This document shows, one piece after another, positions 34,946-44,788 of a stretch of 64,000 nucleotides of DNA. The notes below the pieces were generated by a model. The model was not told where the DNA came from and did not search any database. It saw only the letters and a list, made by a program, of their open reading frames with translations. Position numbers and translations under genes: made by a program. Numbering within the stretch: the stretch's first letter is position 1; each line of letters opens with the position of its first letter. Source of the DNA: Shewanella indica (GTDB taxonomy: Bacteria; Pseudomonadota; Gammaproteobacteria; Enterobacterales; Shewanellaceae); NCBI RefSeq assembly GCF_002836975.1, contig NZ_NIJK01000006.1, positions 1 through 64,000 of the forward strand, given 5' to 3'.

Positions 34946-37594
34946 TCAGAAACGGATCTGATAACCCGCGTAGACTACGCGGCCGATAATGTTGTGGGTA
35001 TCGGCGTCATAACCTGGGTAGGACAGCTCATAGTTAACCGTAGGCATGGCATCGAACAGGTTACGGGCACCGACCGTGACTTTACCGAACTGGTCAAAGT
35101 CATAGTTCATGGCCAGATCCCAAGTGGTGAAGGAACCAAAGTCCTGCTTGTCGATGTTGGCAGCTTGCTGCTGTGGTGTTTCACCGGCATAGGAGTCGAT
35201 GTACTTGGCGATCAGCGAGGCGCTGAAGGCATCGTACTCATAGCTAAAGGTGGAGTTGAAACGCAGTTCAGGATATCCCTTGGTACCCAGCACGTCGTAA
35301 CGTGGATCGACCGGACTGGCTTGCTCTGTGTACTCCAGTGCATAGGTGCCGTCTAGGGCAAATTTCAGACTGCCGTAGTTACCCAGCTCGAAGCGCGAGC
35401 TGAAAGAGACGTCCAGACCCGAGGTTTGCACCCCGTCCATGTTGATGTAACCGGCGCCAATCTCTTCAATCTTGCCGTCGGTATCACGCTTCACATAGAC
35501 ATATTTAGGATCGTAGGCACCGAGACCTGTAGTGGCTTCCAGATCCAGGATAGTCTGGGCACCGACATAGCTGACCTGGTTGCTGATCTCAATGTTGTAG
35601 TAGTCCACAACCAGAGAGATATCATCTGTGATGTTCCACACAGCACCGAAGGCATACTGATCAGACTCTTCAGGTTTCAGCTCCGGATTACCTGAGCTCT
35701 TGCGCAGATACTGAGTTGACTCACACACATCGGCGCCTTCGCGTTGGTCAGGCGGTAGCATCTGACAACCTTTGGTGTCGATCACTCGGTCATAACTGGT
35801 AGCAGCTTCGCCCAGCAGATCATCCAGTGACGGAGCACGGAAGCCCTGGCCGTAAGAGGCGCGCAGGACCAGGTTATCCAACAACTGGTAACGCAGGTTG
35901 ATAGAGCTGGACAGCTGGCCTTCATCCGGCAGGCTGTATTGGTCATAACGGCTGGCCAGTTTAACGTTCAGATCGTCGGTGACCGGCAGTTCCAACTCAA
36001 CGAAGGCAGCCTTGTAGTTACGCTCACCGGCGGAGTCGCCACCGTAAGTACCCAGTACTTTGCCGGCAGCTTGCTGCGCATCGCGGCGATCGCTGAATTC
36101 CATCTTCTGGTACTCGGCGCCCACAGCGTAACCTATGTCACCGCCTGGCAGGGCGATAGGTGCCAGGGCTGCCCAGGAAATGGCTGTTGCTGTGGTCTTG
36201 GAATCCGCCTGACGGGTGGCTGTGTGCAGGAAGCTGTCCAGGGTTGCCTGAGTGGCATTACCGCCCAGAACAAATGGGTTATAAAGCCCGGCATCGACGG
36301 CTTGCTGCAGGTTGTCTTCAAACACATAAGAGTCTGTGCTTATATCCACCTGTTGATCAGAGTACTGTACGTACCAGTTCAGTGAACCGGCATCCAGCTC
36401 CAGGTTCAGCCCTGTCACCACGTCAACAACATCGGATTTGAACGTCGTGCTGCGATCGGCCACGCCTGTCAGACGGTGGTAAGCCTGTACTTCAGTTGCA
36501 CCGGCTGTGCCATAAGTTGGGTTCAGTGGGTTGTCGGCTGCGATAAATAGGTTAGGGGTCCACAGTGCGGTTGAAGAAGTGGTGGACTTGTCACGCATCA
36601 CAATCGCCTGACCGAACCACTCCAGATTATCGGTGATCTTGTAAGTCAGGTTGCTGAACAAGGAGTCTTTGGTCTGATCCGGCAGGTAATCGGTACCATC
36701 AAACATGCTGTAGCCACAACGTGGACCATCTTTACTCTGAACGATTTGATCGGCGGGGCAGTCTTTACCTGGAATATAGTCACCAGTGTAGCTTGGCGTC
36801 TCAAAGGTTCCATCTTCTTTTTTGCCTGGGCGAGCAGCTACTGGGCGCCAGGTGCCTTCCGGTGCATACAGAGAACTGCGACCATAAGCTTTATCCCAGT
36901 TGGCAGTGAGATGTTCACGCTGGCCACCCTTGAGAGGATCAAACTTCTTATGCTCTATGATAACCAGACTGCTGCTCTTGTCGCTGGTGTTACCAAAGGT
37001 CATCGACGCCGACATTTCATCACGGCCACCCTGAGTCGGGTTGGCGAATTTCAGATCAAATCCGAGGCCATCATAATTCTTCTTCAGAATGATGTTGATT
37101 ACACCGCCAATGGCATCGGAACCATAGATGGCTGATGCACCGTCACGAAGAATTTCAATACGCTCGATGGCGTCCATGGGGATTAGGTTAAGGTTGGTTG
37201 CATCGGCACCGAAGGTGGCTGATGGTGCAATCCGGCGGCCATTGATCAGGGTCAGGGTACGGTTTGAACCCAAGCCTCGCATGCCTGAGCTGGCGTGGTT
37301 ACTGGCAGAGCTACCAGCGTCGCTGATAAAGCTGCCCGCCGTATTGTATGGCATTTGTGCCAGTACCGCAGAAACATCTGTCAGACCGGTTTTGGCTATG
37401 TCTTCAGAACTCATTACCGTCACCGGCAGTGCCGATTCCATGTCGGTACGCTTAATGCGCGAGCCGGTAACTTCGATGCGCTCCAGTTGTTGTTCGTTTT
37501 CGTTGGCTTGAACAGCGGGTAAGCTAAGAGAGGCTGCTGCAGCGCCGCCAAACAAGGCGAAGCGCACAGCTTTGCTGACACTGAGATTCATCAT
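34946..37594 (-). CDS. TonB-dependent receptor 1
   Basis: An 882-residue outer-membrane receptor. A signal peptide (SKAVRFALFGGAAAASLSLPAVQA), a TonB-box-like ERIEVTGSRI, a plug domain (about 45-170, with GLGSNRTLTLINGRR and ASAIYGSDAIGGVINIILKK) and a 22-strand-type barrel ending in GYQIRF. It would import a ligand across the outer membrane using TonB energy; the ligand is not evident. It resembles the second receptor next to it in leader and plug style but is not a close copy. An AAGGA site precedes two adjacent ATGs. No TonB/ExbBD or sensor genes are nearby. Confidence 0.93.
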   Translation of the reverse strand: MMNLSVSKAVRFALFGGAAAASLSLPAVQANENEQQLERIEVTGSRIKRTDMESALPVTVMSSEDIAKTGLTDVSAVLAQMPYNTAGSFISDAGSSASNHASSGMRGLGSNRTLTLINGRRIAPSATFGADATNLNLIPMDAIERIEILRDGASAIYGSDAIGGVINIILKKNYDGLGFDLKFANPTQGGRDEMSASMTFGNTSDKSSSLVIIEHKKFDPLKGGQREHLTANWDKAYGRSSLYAPEGTWRPVAARPGKKEDGTFETPSYTGDYIPGKDCPADQIVQSKDGPRCGYSMFDGTDYLPDQTKDSLFSNLTYKITDNLEWFGQAIVMRDKSTTSSTALWTPNLFIAADNPLNPTYGTAGATEVQAYHRLTGVADRSTTFKSDVVDVVTGLNLELDAGSLNWYVQYSDQQVDISTDSYVFEDNLQQAVDAGLYNPFVLGGNATQATLDSFLHTATRQADSKTTATAISWAALAPIALPGGDIGYAVGAEYQKMEFSDRRDAQQAAGKVLGTYGGDSAGERNYKAAFVELELPVTDDLNVKLASRYDQYSLPDEGQLSSSINLRYQLLDNLVLRASYGQGFRAPSLDDLLGEAATSYDRVIDTKGCQMLPPDQREGADVCESTQYLRKSSGNPELKPEESDQYAFGAVWNITDDISLVVDYYNIEISNQVSYVGAQTILDLEATTGLGAYDPKYVYVKRDTDGKIEEIGAGYINMDGVQTSGLDVSFSSRFELGNYGSLKFALDGTYALEYTEQASPVDPRYDVLGTKGYPELRFNSTFSYEYDAFSASLIAKYIDSYAGETPQQQAANIDKQDFGSFTTWDLAMNYDFDQFGKVTVGARNLFDAMPTVNYELSYPGYDADTHNIIGRVVYAGYQIRF

Positions 37595-37842
37595 TTATAT
37601 CCTTTTATGATATTTGTTTTATCTTTTTGTATTTATCAGGGCCGATAAAGAACAATTCGGCGACAAAATGTAACCATTAAGATACAAATAATACAAGTGG
37701 TTAAATGCTTATTGACTATCTTTTTGTTGTAATAAAGATGTAACCAAGTATTTTTAAATATTATTGATACAAAGGTTATTAAAATAAAACACACAAAGAA
37801 AACAATATTGCAACAATTGGTGGGGAATTAAGATGAGCAAAT
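37595..37842. other. AT-rich spacer between the two TonB receptor genes
   Basis: About 250 bases, strongly A/T-rich, upstream of receptor 1 and downstream of the receptor 2 terminator. It must hold the receptor 1 promoter. I see no certain Fur box or other operator. Confidence 0.5.
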
Positions 37843-37872
37843 AATAAGCGGCGCGAATGCGCCGCTTATTTA
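37843..37872 (-). terminator. Terminator after TonB receptor 2
   Basis: A perfect 12-bp stem AATAAGCGGCGC with GCGCCGCTTATT around GAAT, lying 27 bases beyond the stop of receptor 2. The T-run on the minus strand is short (TTATTTGC), so termination may be moderate. Confidence 0.75.
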
Positions 37873-37898
37873 CAGGATTAAGTTCTGTTTAATCCAGT

Positions 37899-40793
37899 TT
37901 AGAAGGAATAGTTCAAACTAGTGTAGTAGAAGCGGCCGATGTTATCGTATGCAGCAGATCCTGCACTGGTTCCGGTTGAACCATAAGGCAAGTCCTTATC
38001 GAATAAGTTATCGATACCAAACTTGAGGGTTATGCCGGAATCAAATTGATAACCCAAAGCAACATCACTGATGAAGTAATCGTCGTACTGCATGTTGGAA
38101 CTTGGGTTGGCATTAAGGGCCAGATCCTTATCTGTGTACAAGCTGACATCATTGACGAAACGGGTACGCCAGTAGCTGAGCCAGTTTTCATACTTGTAAT
38201 TCAGAGTCAAGTTAGCCTGCCAATCGGCATATCCCAAAGTACCCGCCAACTCTTCATAATCACTGGGATCATCTTGGAAGGAGAAGTTACGACGTTTTAT
38301 CAGGTGGGTCGCGATCAGGTTAGCACTGAAATCACCGCCGAGAATATCAGCCTTATAGGCCAGATCCAGATCCACCCCGGCTGCTTCCAGTGATGCCACG
38401 TTCAGCGCATGGCTTTGGATCAAGGTTATTTGGTGGGTTGAAGGATCGCGGGTGATCAAGTCACAGTACTGATTATTTATACCACTGGCCGAATCCAGGC
38501 ATCGGTCAACTATGGTCTGTGCTCCGATGGAGCTGATGGCATCGTCGATCTTGATGTTCCAGTAATCGAGTGTCAAAGATAGACCTTCGATAAACTCAGG
38601 CTGGTAGATAAGCCCAACAGTGTAGCTGGTGGACTCTTCTGGCTTCAGTTCCCGGTTACCACTGCTCTTACCTTCTATCCTTTTGGCATCGTACTCATCA
38701 TTGAAATCGGCAGGTACACCCATTGCAGCACAGTTCTTACGGCGGGTGGCTGAATCAGCCAATGTATTGAGGTTATCGATACGGCAGCTGTCTTTAACAC
38801 TAAAGTATGTTTGACTCGGTGCACCAAACAGTTCGCTGATATTTGGAGCTCTGATGGCTTCGGCATAGGTACTGCGCATTCTCAGCTCATCGTTGATTTC
38901 CCAGCTTAGACCGGCTTTCCAGGTGGTCGCATTGCCTATGGTGCTGTAATCGGCGAACCGGACTGCCAGATCCATATCCAGCTGGCGGATCAGCGGTAAG
39001 TCGGCCAACAGCGGGATTGATACTTCCGCAAATACTTCCTTAACATCGAAATCACCTTTGTCTTCGCCCAAGGCATTAAAGAATGTACCTCCGGCATTCT
39101 CAGGCTCTTTAGTCTCACTTTCTTCTTTGCGGTACTCAACCCCGGTAGACAAGCCTACATAGCCCGCCGGTAATTCAAATAGCCCGGAATTGGTGATGGT
39201 GCCACCCAAAACAGTTTGCTTAATTACTGCATTGCCAACAGAAGTGGTATTGATATAGTCAATGGCTTCCTGGCTTGGATTACCGGCACCAAAAATGTTG
39301 ACCGGTACACAACCTTCAGCGCGGGCGGTTTCGCTGCGACAGACTATGTTACCGTCGAGCATAACGGCATCGAGGGCATTTTGGTAGTTGGCATAGATCA
39401 GGTTGTTTTTGTTTACCCGCTCCAGATCTGTCTGACCATAGATGGCGTACAGATCATAGTCCCAATCGTCGGCCAAGACGCCTTCAAGGCCCAATACATA
39501 GCGCTGGGTTTCACGGGTGTCATCTTCTATACGTTGGCCCAGGTCAGCCATGAAACGGTTGATGACGATTGAATCCAGTGGTTGAGGAGTACCGTCCGCA
39601 TTCTTGTTGTTCTTCATCAGAGCAACCAGGTTGGGATCCAGATAAGGGTTGTCAATCTTCACTGAGTTAAGCTTATTGCCAAAGAAGAAGGCCGGTTGGC
39701 TATAATTACTGGCCTGGCTGTTGACATATTTTGCCTCAAAGTAGAGGTTCATATCGTCATTCAACTGATAATTGCTTTTCAAGTTGAGGTTATAGCGTTT
39801 GAACTCGGGCTGCAGATCTTCAAACTGTCTCAAGTTGGTAAAGTCGCAGTCGACACAGTAGTTACCGTCGACTTTTGGGCCTATGTAAACATCACCTATG
39901 GTTCCGTCTGGATTGAAGGTTTTCCAACCATCCAAAAAGAAGGTACCGGCGTTGCTGATCCTGTAATGTCCACCGTTTGGCAGGAAATACTTGTCCGGGT
40001 CAGACGGATTGTTGGAGTCAATGTAATTACCGTTAGCATCCTTGGGTCTATCGGTATTTTTCAGACTGGTAAATGAGGTTCTGGTTTGATCACGATCGAA
40101 AGCTCTGAGTCTATCCTGAGCGCTGTATTCCGCAGCGAAGGCGATATTACCGCGACCATCATTAATATCTTTGCCGTAAGAAAGCGAAATTCTGTCTTTA
40201 CCAAAGTTACTGTCATCAGCCCGACCTTTAATAGCCGAGATATCCAAGCCGACAATATCTTTTTTCAGAATAAAGTTAACCACACCAGTGACCGCATCGG
40301 CACCATAAATGGCAGATGCTCCGCCGGTAATGACTTCTACTTTTTCGACCCAGGCACTTGGAATCGTGTTGACGTCAACCGAAGAGCTTCCCGCTGAGCT
40401 GGCAACATGACGTTTGCCGTTTACCAGCACCAAGGTTCTGTCGGTACCCATGGTACGCAGATCCAACAGGTTGGCACCGGCAGTACCAATGTAACGCCCG
40501 GAGTTGGCAAGGGAATAAGTGTTACCCAGCGCAGGCAACTGGTTGAGGGCTTCACCTATGTTGGTCACACCGGTAGACAGGAGTTCTTCACCTGAGATTA
40601 CAGTCACTGGCGTTGGCGCCACGGCACCTTCACGAATGATACGTGAGCCTGTGATAGAGATTCGCTCAACGGCTGAATTTGCCGTTTGTTGTTCTTGTTC
40701 TGCCGACAATGCTGGTGCGGAATAGGCTGCAGTTGCAACACCACCAATTAACGCAAAGCGCACCGCTTTGGCTAATTTAGAATTAACTTGCAT
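37899..40793 (-). CDS. TonB-dependent receptor 2
   Basis: A 964-residue outer-membrane receptor with a signal peptide (KAVRFALIGGVATAAYSAPALSA), TonB-box-like ERISITGSRI, plug domain (about 50-185, MGTDRTLVLVNGKRH and GGASAIYGADAVTGVVNFILKK) and a barrel ending YYTSLNYSF. Barrel loops contain short cysteine pairs (CVDCD near residue 315). The ligand is unknown. It is separated from receptor 1 by a terminator and an AT-rich spacer, so the two are likely expressed independently although both are on the minus strand. Confidence 0.93.
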   Translation of the reverse strand: MQVNSKLAKAVRFALIGGVATAAYSAPALSAEQEQQTANSAVERISITGSRIIREGAVAPTPVTVISGEELLSTGVTNIGEALNQLPALGNTYSLANSGRYIGTAGANLLDLRTMGTDRTLVLVNGKRHVASSAGSSSVDVNTIPSAWVEKVEVITGGASAIYGADAVTGVVNFILKKDIVGLDISAIKGRADDSNFGKDRISLSYGKDINDGRGNIAFAAEYSAQDRLRAFDRDQTRTSFTSLKNTDRPKDANGNYIDSNNPSDPDKYFLPNGGHYRISNAGTFFLDGWKTFNPDGTIGDVYIGPKVDGNYCVDCDFTNLRQFEDLQPEFKRYNLNLKSNYQLNDDMNLYFEAKYVNSQASNYSQPAFFFGNKLNSVKIDNPYLDPNLVALMKNNKNADGTPQPLDSIVINRFMADLGQRIEDDTRETQRYVLGLEGVLADDWDYDLYAIYGQTDLERVNKNNLIYANYQNALDAVMLDGNIVCRSETARAEGCVPVNIFGAGNPSQEAIDYINTTSVGNAVIKQTVLGGTITNSGLFELPAGYVGLSTGVEYRKEESETKEPENAGGTFFNALGEDKGDFDVKEVFAEVSIPLLADLPLIRQLDMDLAVRFADYSTIGNATTWKAGLSWEINDELRMRSTYAEAIRAPNISELFGAPSQTYFSVKDSCRIDNLNTLADSATRRKNCAAMGVPADFNDEYDAKRIEGKSSGNRELKPEESTSYTVGLIYQPEFIEGLSLTLDYWNIKIDDAISSIGAQTIVDRCLDSASGINNQYCDLITRDPSTHQITLIQSHALNVASLEAAGVDLDLAYKADILGGDFSANLIATHLIKRRNFSFQDDPSDYEELAGTLGYADWQANLTLNYKYENWLSYWRTRFVNDVSLYTDKDLALNANPSSNMQYDDYFISDVALGYQFDSGITLKFGIDNLFDKDLPYGSTGTSAGSAAYDNIGRFYYTSLNYSF

Positions 40794-41167
40794 TATATCT
40801 CCCTGATACTTATGTATGATTTTTTATTTTTACACCCGAATTAATTAATAGATGTTTACGGATGTATCAAGAATATAACCTTGCAGAAATAAAAAGTGCA
40901 ACATAGATGAAACAGATATAAATTGTTTGAATTAATAACAAATAAAGCTCTTTTGGTAACAAAGATATAACGTACGGTGTTTATTTTTTTAATTGCTTGA
41001 TAATGTCGTGTTGTGTTTTATTTTTGTTTTTCCAGGGTGTGTTGTTTGTGGTGGTTTTGTTTTTGTGGTGTGGTGTTTTTGTTTTTTTACTTTTTTATTT
41101 AAGAGATGTTTTTATTTGTCTAGATACTTGAGTGAATATTTGTTGGCCATTGAAGATCTATTAATTT
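40794..41167. other. Regulatory spacer with a 54-base G/T-only tract
   Basis: About 370 bases between receptor 2 and the TehA-like gene, very AT-rich next to the receptor start. It contains a pure G/T run at 41035-41088 on the plus strand, listed as its own repeat. No credible gene is present. Confidence 0.65.
41035..41088 (+). repeat. Low-complexity G/T-only tract
   Basis: Fifty-four consecutive bases contain only G and T, with runs of T and GTG/GGTG units. The bases on both sides are also T-rich. It lies about 240-295 bp upstream of the receptor 2 start codon. Confidence 0.9.
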
Positions 41168-41199
41168 GCCAAAAGCGTGATAAGCGTCACGCTTTTGGC
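41168..41199 (-). terminator. Hairpin terminator after the TehA-like gene
   Basis: A perfect 13-bp stem GCCAAAAGCGTGA with TCACGCTTTTGGC around a six-base loop, about 20 bases past the stop of the minus-strand gene. Confidence 0.75.
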
Positions 41200-41219
41200 G
41201 TTGTTGTAACTCGGTTTCA

Positions 41220-42224
41220 TTATACAGATGACCAGGGGCGGTAGTGTCTGAGGTAACTGATAGCAACGAAGCCGACGATAGCACTGGCTATCACAAGCTC
41301 AATATTTCCAAGTAGCGCCAGTGGCCGGTGCAGTGATTGCAGCATGGGTTGGCTGTTGCACCAGGCGGCTGTTTTCAGTAGAGCTGTGGCGCCTATCACC
41401 ATGGGGAAGGTGTAAGCAGCAAACCCAGGGCTGAAAGGGAGGCGCAGCAAGTGCAGGAAGGCCAGATAGATGACCAGGGTCATCAGCAGGGCCAGACTCA
41501 GCAGCAGGGCGACCAACCAAAGCTCAGGCTCAGGAGTCAGGGTCAGATAGCCGGCCAAAGACAAGCTGGCCGGTGCTGCCAGAATCGCTATGGTAGGTTT
41601 GGCTGCATCCGCGACCGGATTACAGAAAATCAAGCGATAGAGCATCACAGGCAGCATCACCAAGTAACTCACCAGGCCGAACATCAGAATGATGTGAGCG
41701 ATTTGAGCGCCTACCTCGCCGGCTTCGGCGCCGGGAAAGGTCACAGCTGCCACCACCATGCCGATAGGGGGCACAAACCAACTTGGCACCATATGCTCCA
41801 GGTTGAAGTCCATTGCTCTATGCAGCACAAAGGCAACCAGTAAACAGCAGTGAATGGCGATAGCCGCCAGCCAGATCAGGAAACCACACAAAGGAAGATG
41901 GATCCCTACGGCTTTGGAGATCACCATCAGTGCCATGGCAAAGGTGGGCAGCACACTGCCGACCACAGGGTGGCGCAGTTCTTCATTCAGTAATTCAGGA
42001 TGCAGAATGAATTTGACTGTCAGCAGAGACAGTAATATGCCGGCAACCACCGCGCCCAATGCCAGACCGGGAAATTCTGCTGACACGTTTTCCCAGGCCC
42101 AGCCCAGGCTAGCGATAGCCAGCGCCAATCCGGCCAATGGGCTTGGCAGTCGCTTGAAAGCGGCTTTACTAAACTTGGACTCGCGAGTGCTGAGTTCTTC
42201 AGTGGTAGTGGCAACGAGTTTCAT
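41220..42224 (-). CDS. TDT/SLAC1-family transporter (TehA-like)
   Basis: About 334 residues with ten hydrophobic segments in the pattern of the tellurite-resistance/dicarboxylate transporter family (RLPSPLAGLALAIASLGWAWE at the start, FSPGFAAYTFPMVIGATALLKTA near the end). Family members are anion channels or permeases; E. coli TehA gives tellurite and drug resistance when overproduced. The frame is open from 42245, but ATG 42224 with GAGG upstream is a better start. A SAM methyltransferase gene lies 90 bp upstream on the same strand, an arrangement that recalls tehA-tehB, though the methyltransferase is of a different subtype. Confidence 0.86.
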   Translation of the reverse strand: MKLVATTTEELSTRESKFSKAAFKRLPSPLAGLALAIASLGWAWENVSAEFPGLALGAVVAGILLSLLTVKFILHPELLNEELRHPVVGSVLPTFAMALMVISKAVGIHLPLCGFLIWLAAIAIHCCLLVAFVLHRAMDFNLEHMVPSWFVPPIGMVVAAVTFPGAEAGEVGAQIAHIILMFGLVSYLVMLPVMLYRLIFCNPVADAAKPTIAILAAPASLSLAGYLTLTPEPELWLVALLLSLALLMTLVIYLAFLHLLRLPFSPGFAAYTFPMVIGATALLKTAAWCNSQPMLQSLHRPLALLGNIELVIASAIVGFVAISYLRHYRPWSSV

Positions 42225-42315
42225 ACTGTGACCTCTAGATTCCAATTTGATGGTCCTAGTCTAAAATCGGTCTTTGGTTAATAAAATTGAAATTAAATTA
42301 TTCATTGATTCAAAT

Positions 42316-43386
42316 TTATTTAAGCTTGCAGTGCAGCAGAGTATGTCCAAGTCCTATGTCATCGATATCTTCATCGACATAAAAACCCGCTTGTTGCAGT
42401 AGTTTCAGCAGTACCTTGGAGTGATACATACGACTGTTGCCGTTGGCCATGGCGGTGAAGTAGAGCGAGGTGGCATTGACACAATAGGCGGAGGCGGCAT
42501 TGGGTTGTCTGTCCCAGAAGGTTTCCAGAATGCAGAGCTCGGCTGTCGCCGGCATGGCTTTGGCACAAGCCTGCAGGATGGCCAGGATTTGTGCCTCGCT
42601 GAAACAGTCGAGGAATTGGCTCATCCAATAGAGATCGCCGTCGCTAACAAAGGGGCCGTCAGGAGCAAGCAGATCGCACGCCAGACCGGATATCCGCTCG
42701 CTTAAACCTGCAGTTTTTGCGGCCTCTGCGGCCAGTTCAAGCTGGGGAGCGAGATCCATTATGGTTACCCGGCACTGTGTGTTGTATTCGGCACACTTCA
42801 AGGCCCACTTGCCGGTATTGCCGCCGATATCCACCAAATGAGTCGGCCCATTGGCAAATATGCGCGGCATCAGGCTGTCAAAGGCATGATCTGAATAATA
42901 GTGGTCAAAGGCGAACCAGCTGTGTTTGGCTTCTGTCGGTAACTGGCTCAGAGCCGGGTAAATAGTGGGCCAATCGCCGAAAACTTTCAGTCCCTCGGGA
43001 GCGCCTTGTTCCAGCGCCTGTTGCAGATGAAACAGGCCTTGGTAGCAAATGTCGTGGATAAAATTGAGATTGGTGGCGGCCATATCGTCATGCAGCAGAA
43101 ACCAGCCTGTCTTGTCGAGAATGTAATTGTCTCCCTTGTGCCAAACTAGTCCCATGGAGAGCGCCATATCGAGTAAAACGCCCAGAGCATATTCTGTCAG
43201 CCCGGTTTTTTCTTTGAGTATCTCAAGGCTGGTACCTTCATCGCCTGCGGCATCTATATGCTTGAGGATGTCGAACTGCAGCAGGCAGCGGGTCACCTGA
43301 AAACTGACCGGAGCGAAGGCGATTTTTTGTGCTTCAAATTTGGCCTCGAAGGCACTGAGTTTGGCGGGTTCACTAAAAAAGGGCAT
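42316..43386 (-). CDS. SAM-dependent methyltransferase (O-methyltransferase-like, two-domain)
   Basis: A 356-residue protein. The N-terminal third is a winged-helix/dimerisation-like domain (EILKEKTGLTEYALGVLLDMALSMGL). The C-terminal part is a class I methyltransferase with the SAM-binding loop HLVDIGGNTGKWA and IMDLAPQ acid at the end of strand 2. The layout matches Methyltransf_2 enzymes, which methylate small-molecule hydroxyls. The substrate is unknown. The stop-to-start spacing to the TehA-like gene (about 90 bp, no terminator) suggests cotranscription. Confidence 0.82.
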   Translation of the reverse strand: MPFFSEPAKLSAFEAKFEAQKIAFAPVSFQVTRCLLQFDILKHIDAAGDEGTSLEILKEKTGLTEYALGVLLDMALSMGLVWHKGDNYILDKTGWFLLHDDMAATNLNFIHDICYQGLFHLQQALEQGAPEGLKVFGDWPTIYPALSQLPTEAKHSWFAFDHYYSDHAFDSLMPRIFANGPTHLVDIGGNTGKWALKCAEYNTQCRVTIMDLAPQLELAAEAAKTAGLSERISGLACDLLAPDGPFVSDGDLYWMSQFLDCFSEAQILAILQACAKAMPATAELCILETFWDRQPNAASAYCVNATSLYFTAMANGNSRMYHSKVLLKLLQQAGFYVDEDIDDIGLGHTLLHCKLK

Positions 43387-43562
43387 TGTCTTAGCCGTGG
43401 AAAAGGTTCAAAAAGAGTCTTTATGGCGCAAAGCATAAGGCAAGTACAGGCCAGCTGAATGAAACTTTGATCAAGAGGGCAAATATGTGGTTAATGCCGC
43501 TTTTGATTTCGGGATCAAACGGGATATTTTGAGCGATAGAGTTCAGGACGAGAGGCTGGCAT

Positions 43563-43591
43563 AAAAAAGCCCCATCATTAGACAGGGCTTT
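43563..43591 (-). terminator. Terminator after cysK
   Basis: On the minus strand AAAGCCCTGTC pairs with GATGGGGCTTT (two wobble pairs) around TAAT, followed by Ts, 17 bases after the cysK stop. Confidence 0.88.
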
Positions 43592-43607
43592 CAAGTTGCG
43601 ATTTTAC

Positions 43608-44576
43608 TTACTGCACGTTTTCCTGATCGCCGAATTGGCCGACAAACAGGGCTGAGGACAGATAACGCTCGGCAGCCGATGGCAGGATCACCACTATGTT
43701 TTTGTCTGCAAATTCCGGTAGGGCGGCGATGCGGTTGGCGGCAACGACGGCAGCACCGGAGGAGATACCCACTAAAATGCCTTCCTCTTTCATCAGCCTG
43801 TGAGCCATCTCTATCGCTTCGTCATTGGTGACCAGTTCTACCTTGTCAATCAGTTCCAGATCCAGGTTACCCGGAATAAAGCCAGCGCCTATGCCCTGGA
43901 TCTTGTGCGGACCCGGCTGCACGGGTTGGCCCGCCAGAGTTTGGCTGATCACCGGCGAGTCGGTTGGTTCAACGGCCACAGCTGTGATTGCCTTGCCTTG
44001 GGTGTTTTTGATATAGCGGCTCACACCTGTGATGGTGCCGCCGGTACCGACACCGGCAACAAATACATCGATTTGACCATCGGTATCGTTCCAGATCTCT
44101 GGACCTGTGGTTTTTTCGTGGATTTCAGGGTTGGCCGGGTTGTCAAACTGCTGCAGCAGCAGATATTTATCCGGCGCCGATTGGCGGATTTCCTCGGCCT
44201 TTTCGATGGCCCCTTTCATGCCCTTGGCACCATCAGTCAGTACCAGGTTGGCGCCCAGAGCCTTGAGCAGCTTACGGCGCTCGAGACTCATGGTGTTGGG
44301 CATGGTTAAAGTCAATTTGTAACCTCTGGCCGCGGCAACATAGGCCAGCGCAATACCCGTATTTCCTGAGGTGGGTTCAATCAGCTCTATGTCTTTGGTC
44401 AACAGGCCTTTTTTCTCGGCGTCCCAAATCATATTGGCACCAATACGGCATTTGACACTGAAGCTTGGGTTACGGGCTTCTACCTTGGCCAGCACCTTGC
44501 CGTTGCTGACGCGGTTAAGACGAACCAGTGGGGTGTTACCAATGGTATAGGAATTGTCTTCGAAAATTTTGCTCAT
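43608..44576 (-). CDS. cysK: Cysteine synthase A
   Basis: A 322-residue PLP enzyme making cysteine from O-acetylserine and sulfide. The PLP lysine is K42 in FSVK42CRIG, the phosphate-binding loop is VGTGGTITG and the substrate loop is [19 protein letters not shown] ten bases before the ATG supports the start. It stands alone on the minus strand, divergent from the RDD gene. CysZ, which supplies sulfate for the same pathway, is encoded nearby. Confidence 0.96.
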   Translation of the reverse strand: MSKIFEDNSYTIGNTPLVRLNRVSNGKVLAKVEARNPSFSVKCRIGANMIWDAEKKGLLTKDIELIEPTSGNTGIALAYVAAARGYKLTLTMPNTMSLERRKLLKALGANLVLTDGAKGMKGAIEKAEEIRQSAPDKYLLLQQFDNPANPEIHEKTTGPEIWNDTDGQIDVFVAGVGTGGTITGVSRYIKNTQGKAITAVAVEPTDSPVISQTLAGQPVQPGPHKIQGIGAGFIPGNLDLELIDKVELVTNDEAIEMAHRLMKEEGILVGISSGAAVVAANRIAALPEFADKNIVVILPSAAERYLSSALFVGQFGDQENVQ

Positions 44577-44788
44577 GGCTTGCTGGCCTCCTTTGATTGC
44601 ATCCCTAAAGCATAATCCTCATGAGATCAAAGAGAAGTGAATCTTTGTTCTTCTTTATTCTTTTTAGTTATTACATGAATCTCTGTTATTCGTAACTTCG
44701 GAGTAAGCCAGTTTCGCTTTATGTTAATCTCAACGCCGAATTGATGTTAACCAAAAAACAACATTCTATTTCAAATAGGAGAATAGCC

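Noticed and set aside
41220..43386. Naming the pair tehA-tehB
   Set aside because: The methyltransferase is longer and of a two-domain O-methyltransferase type, unlike TehB, so the names would mislead.
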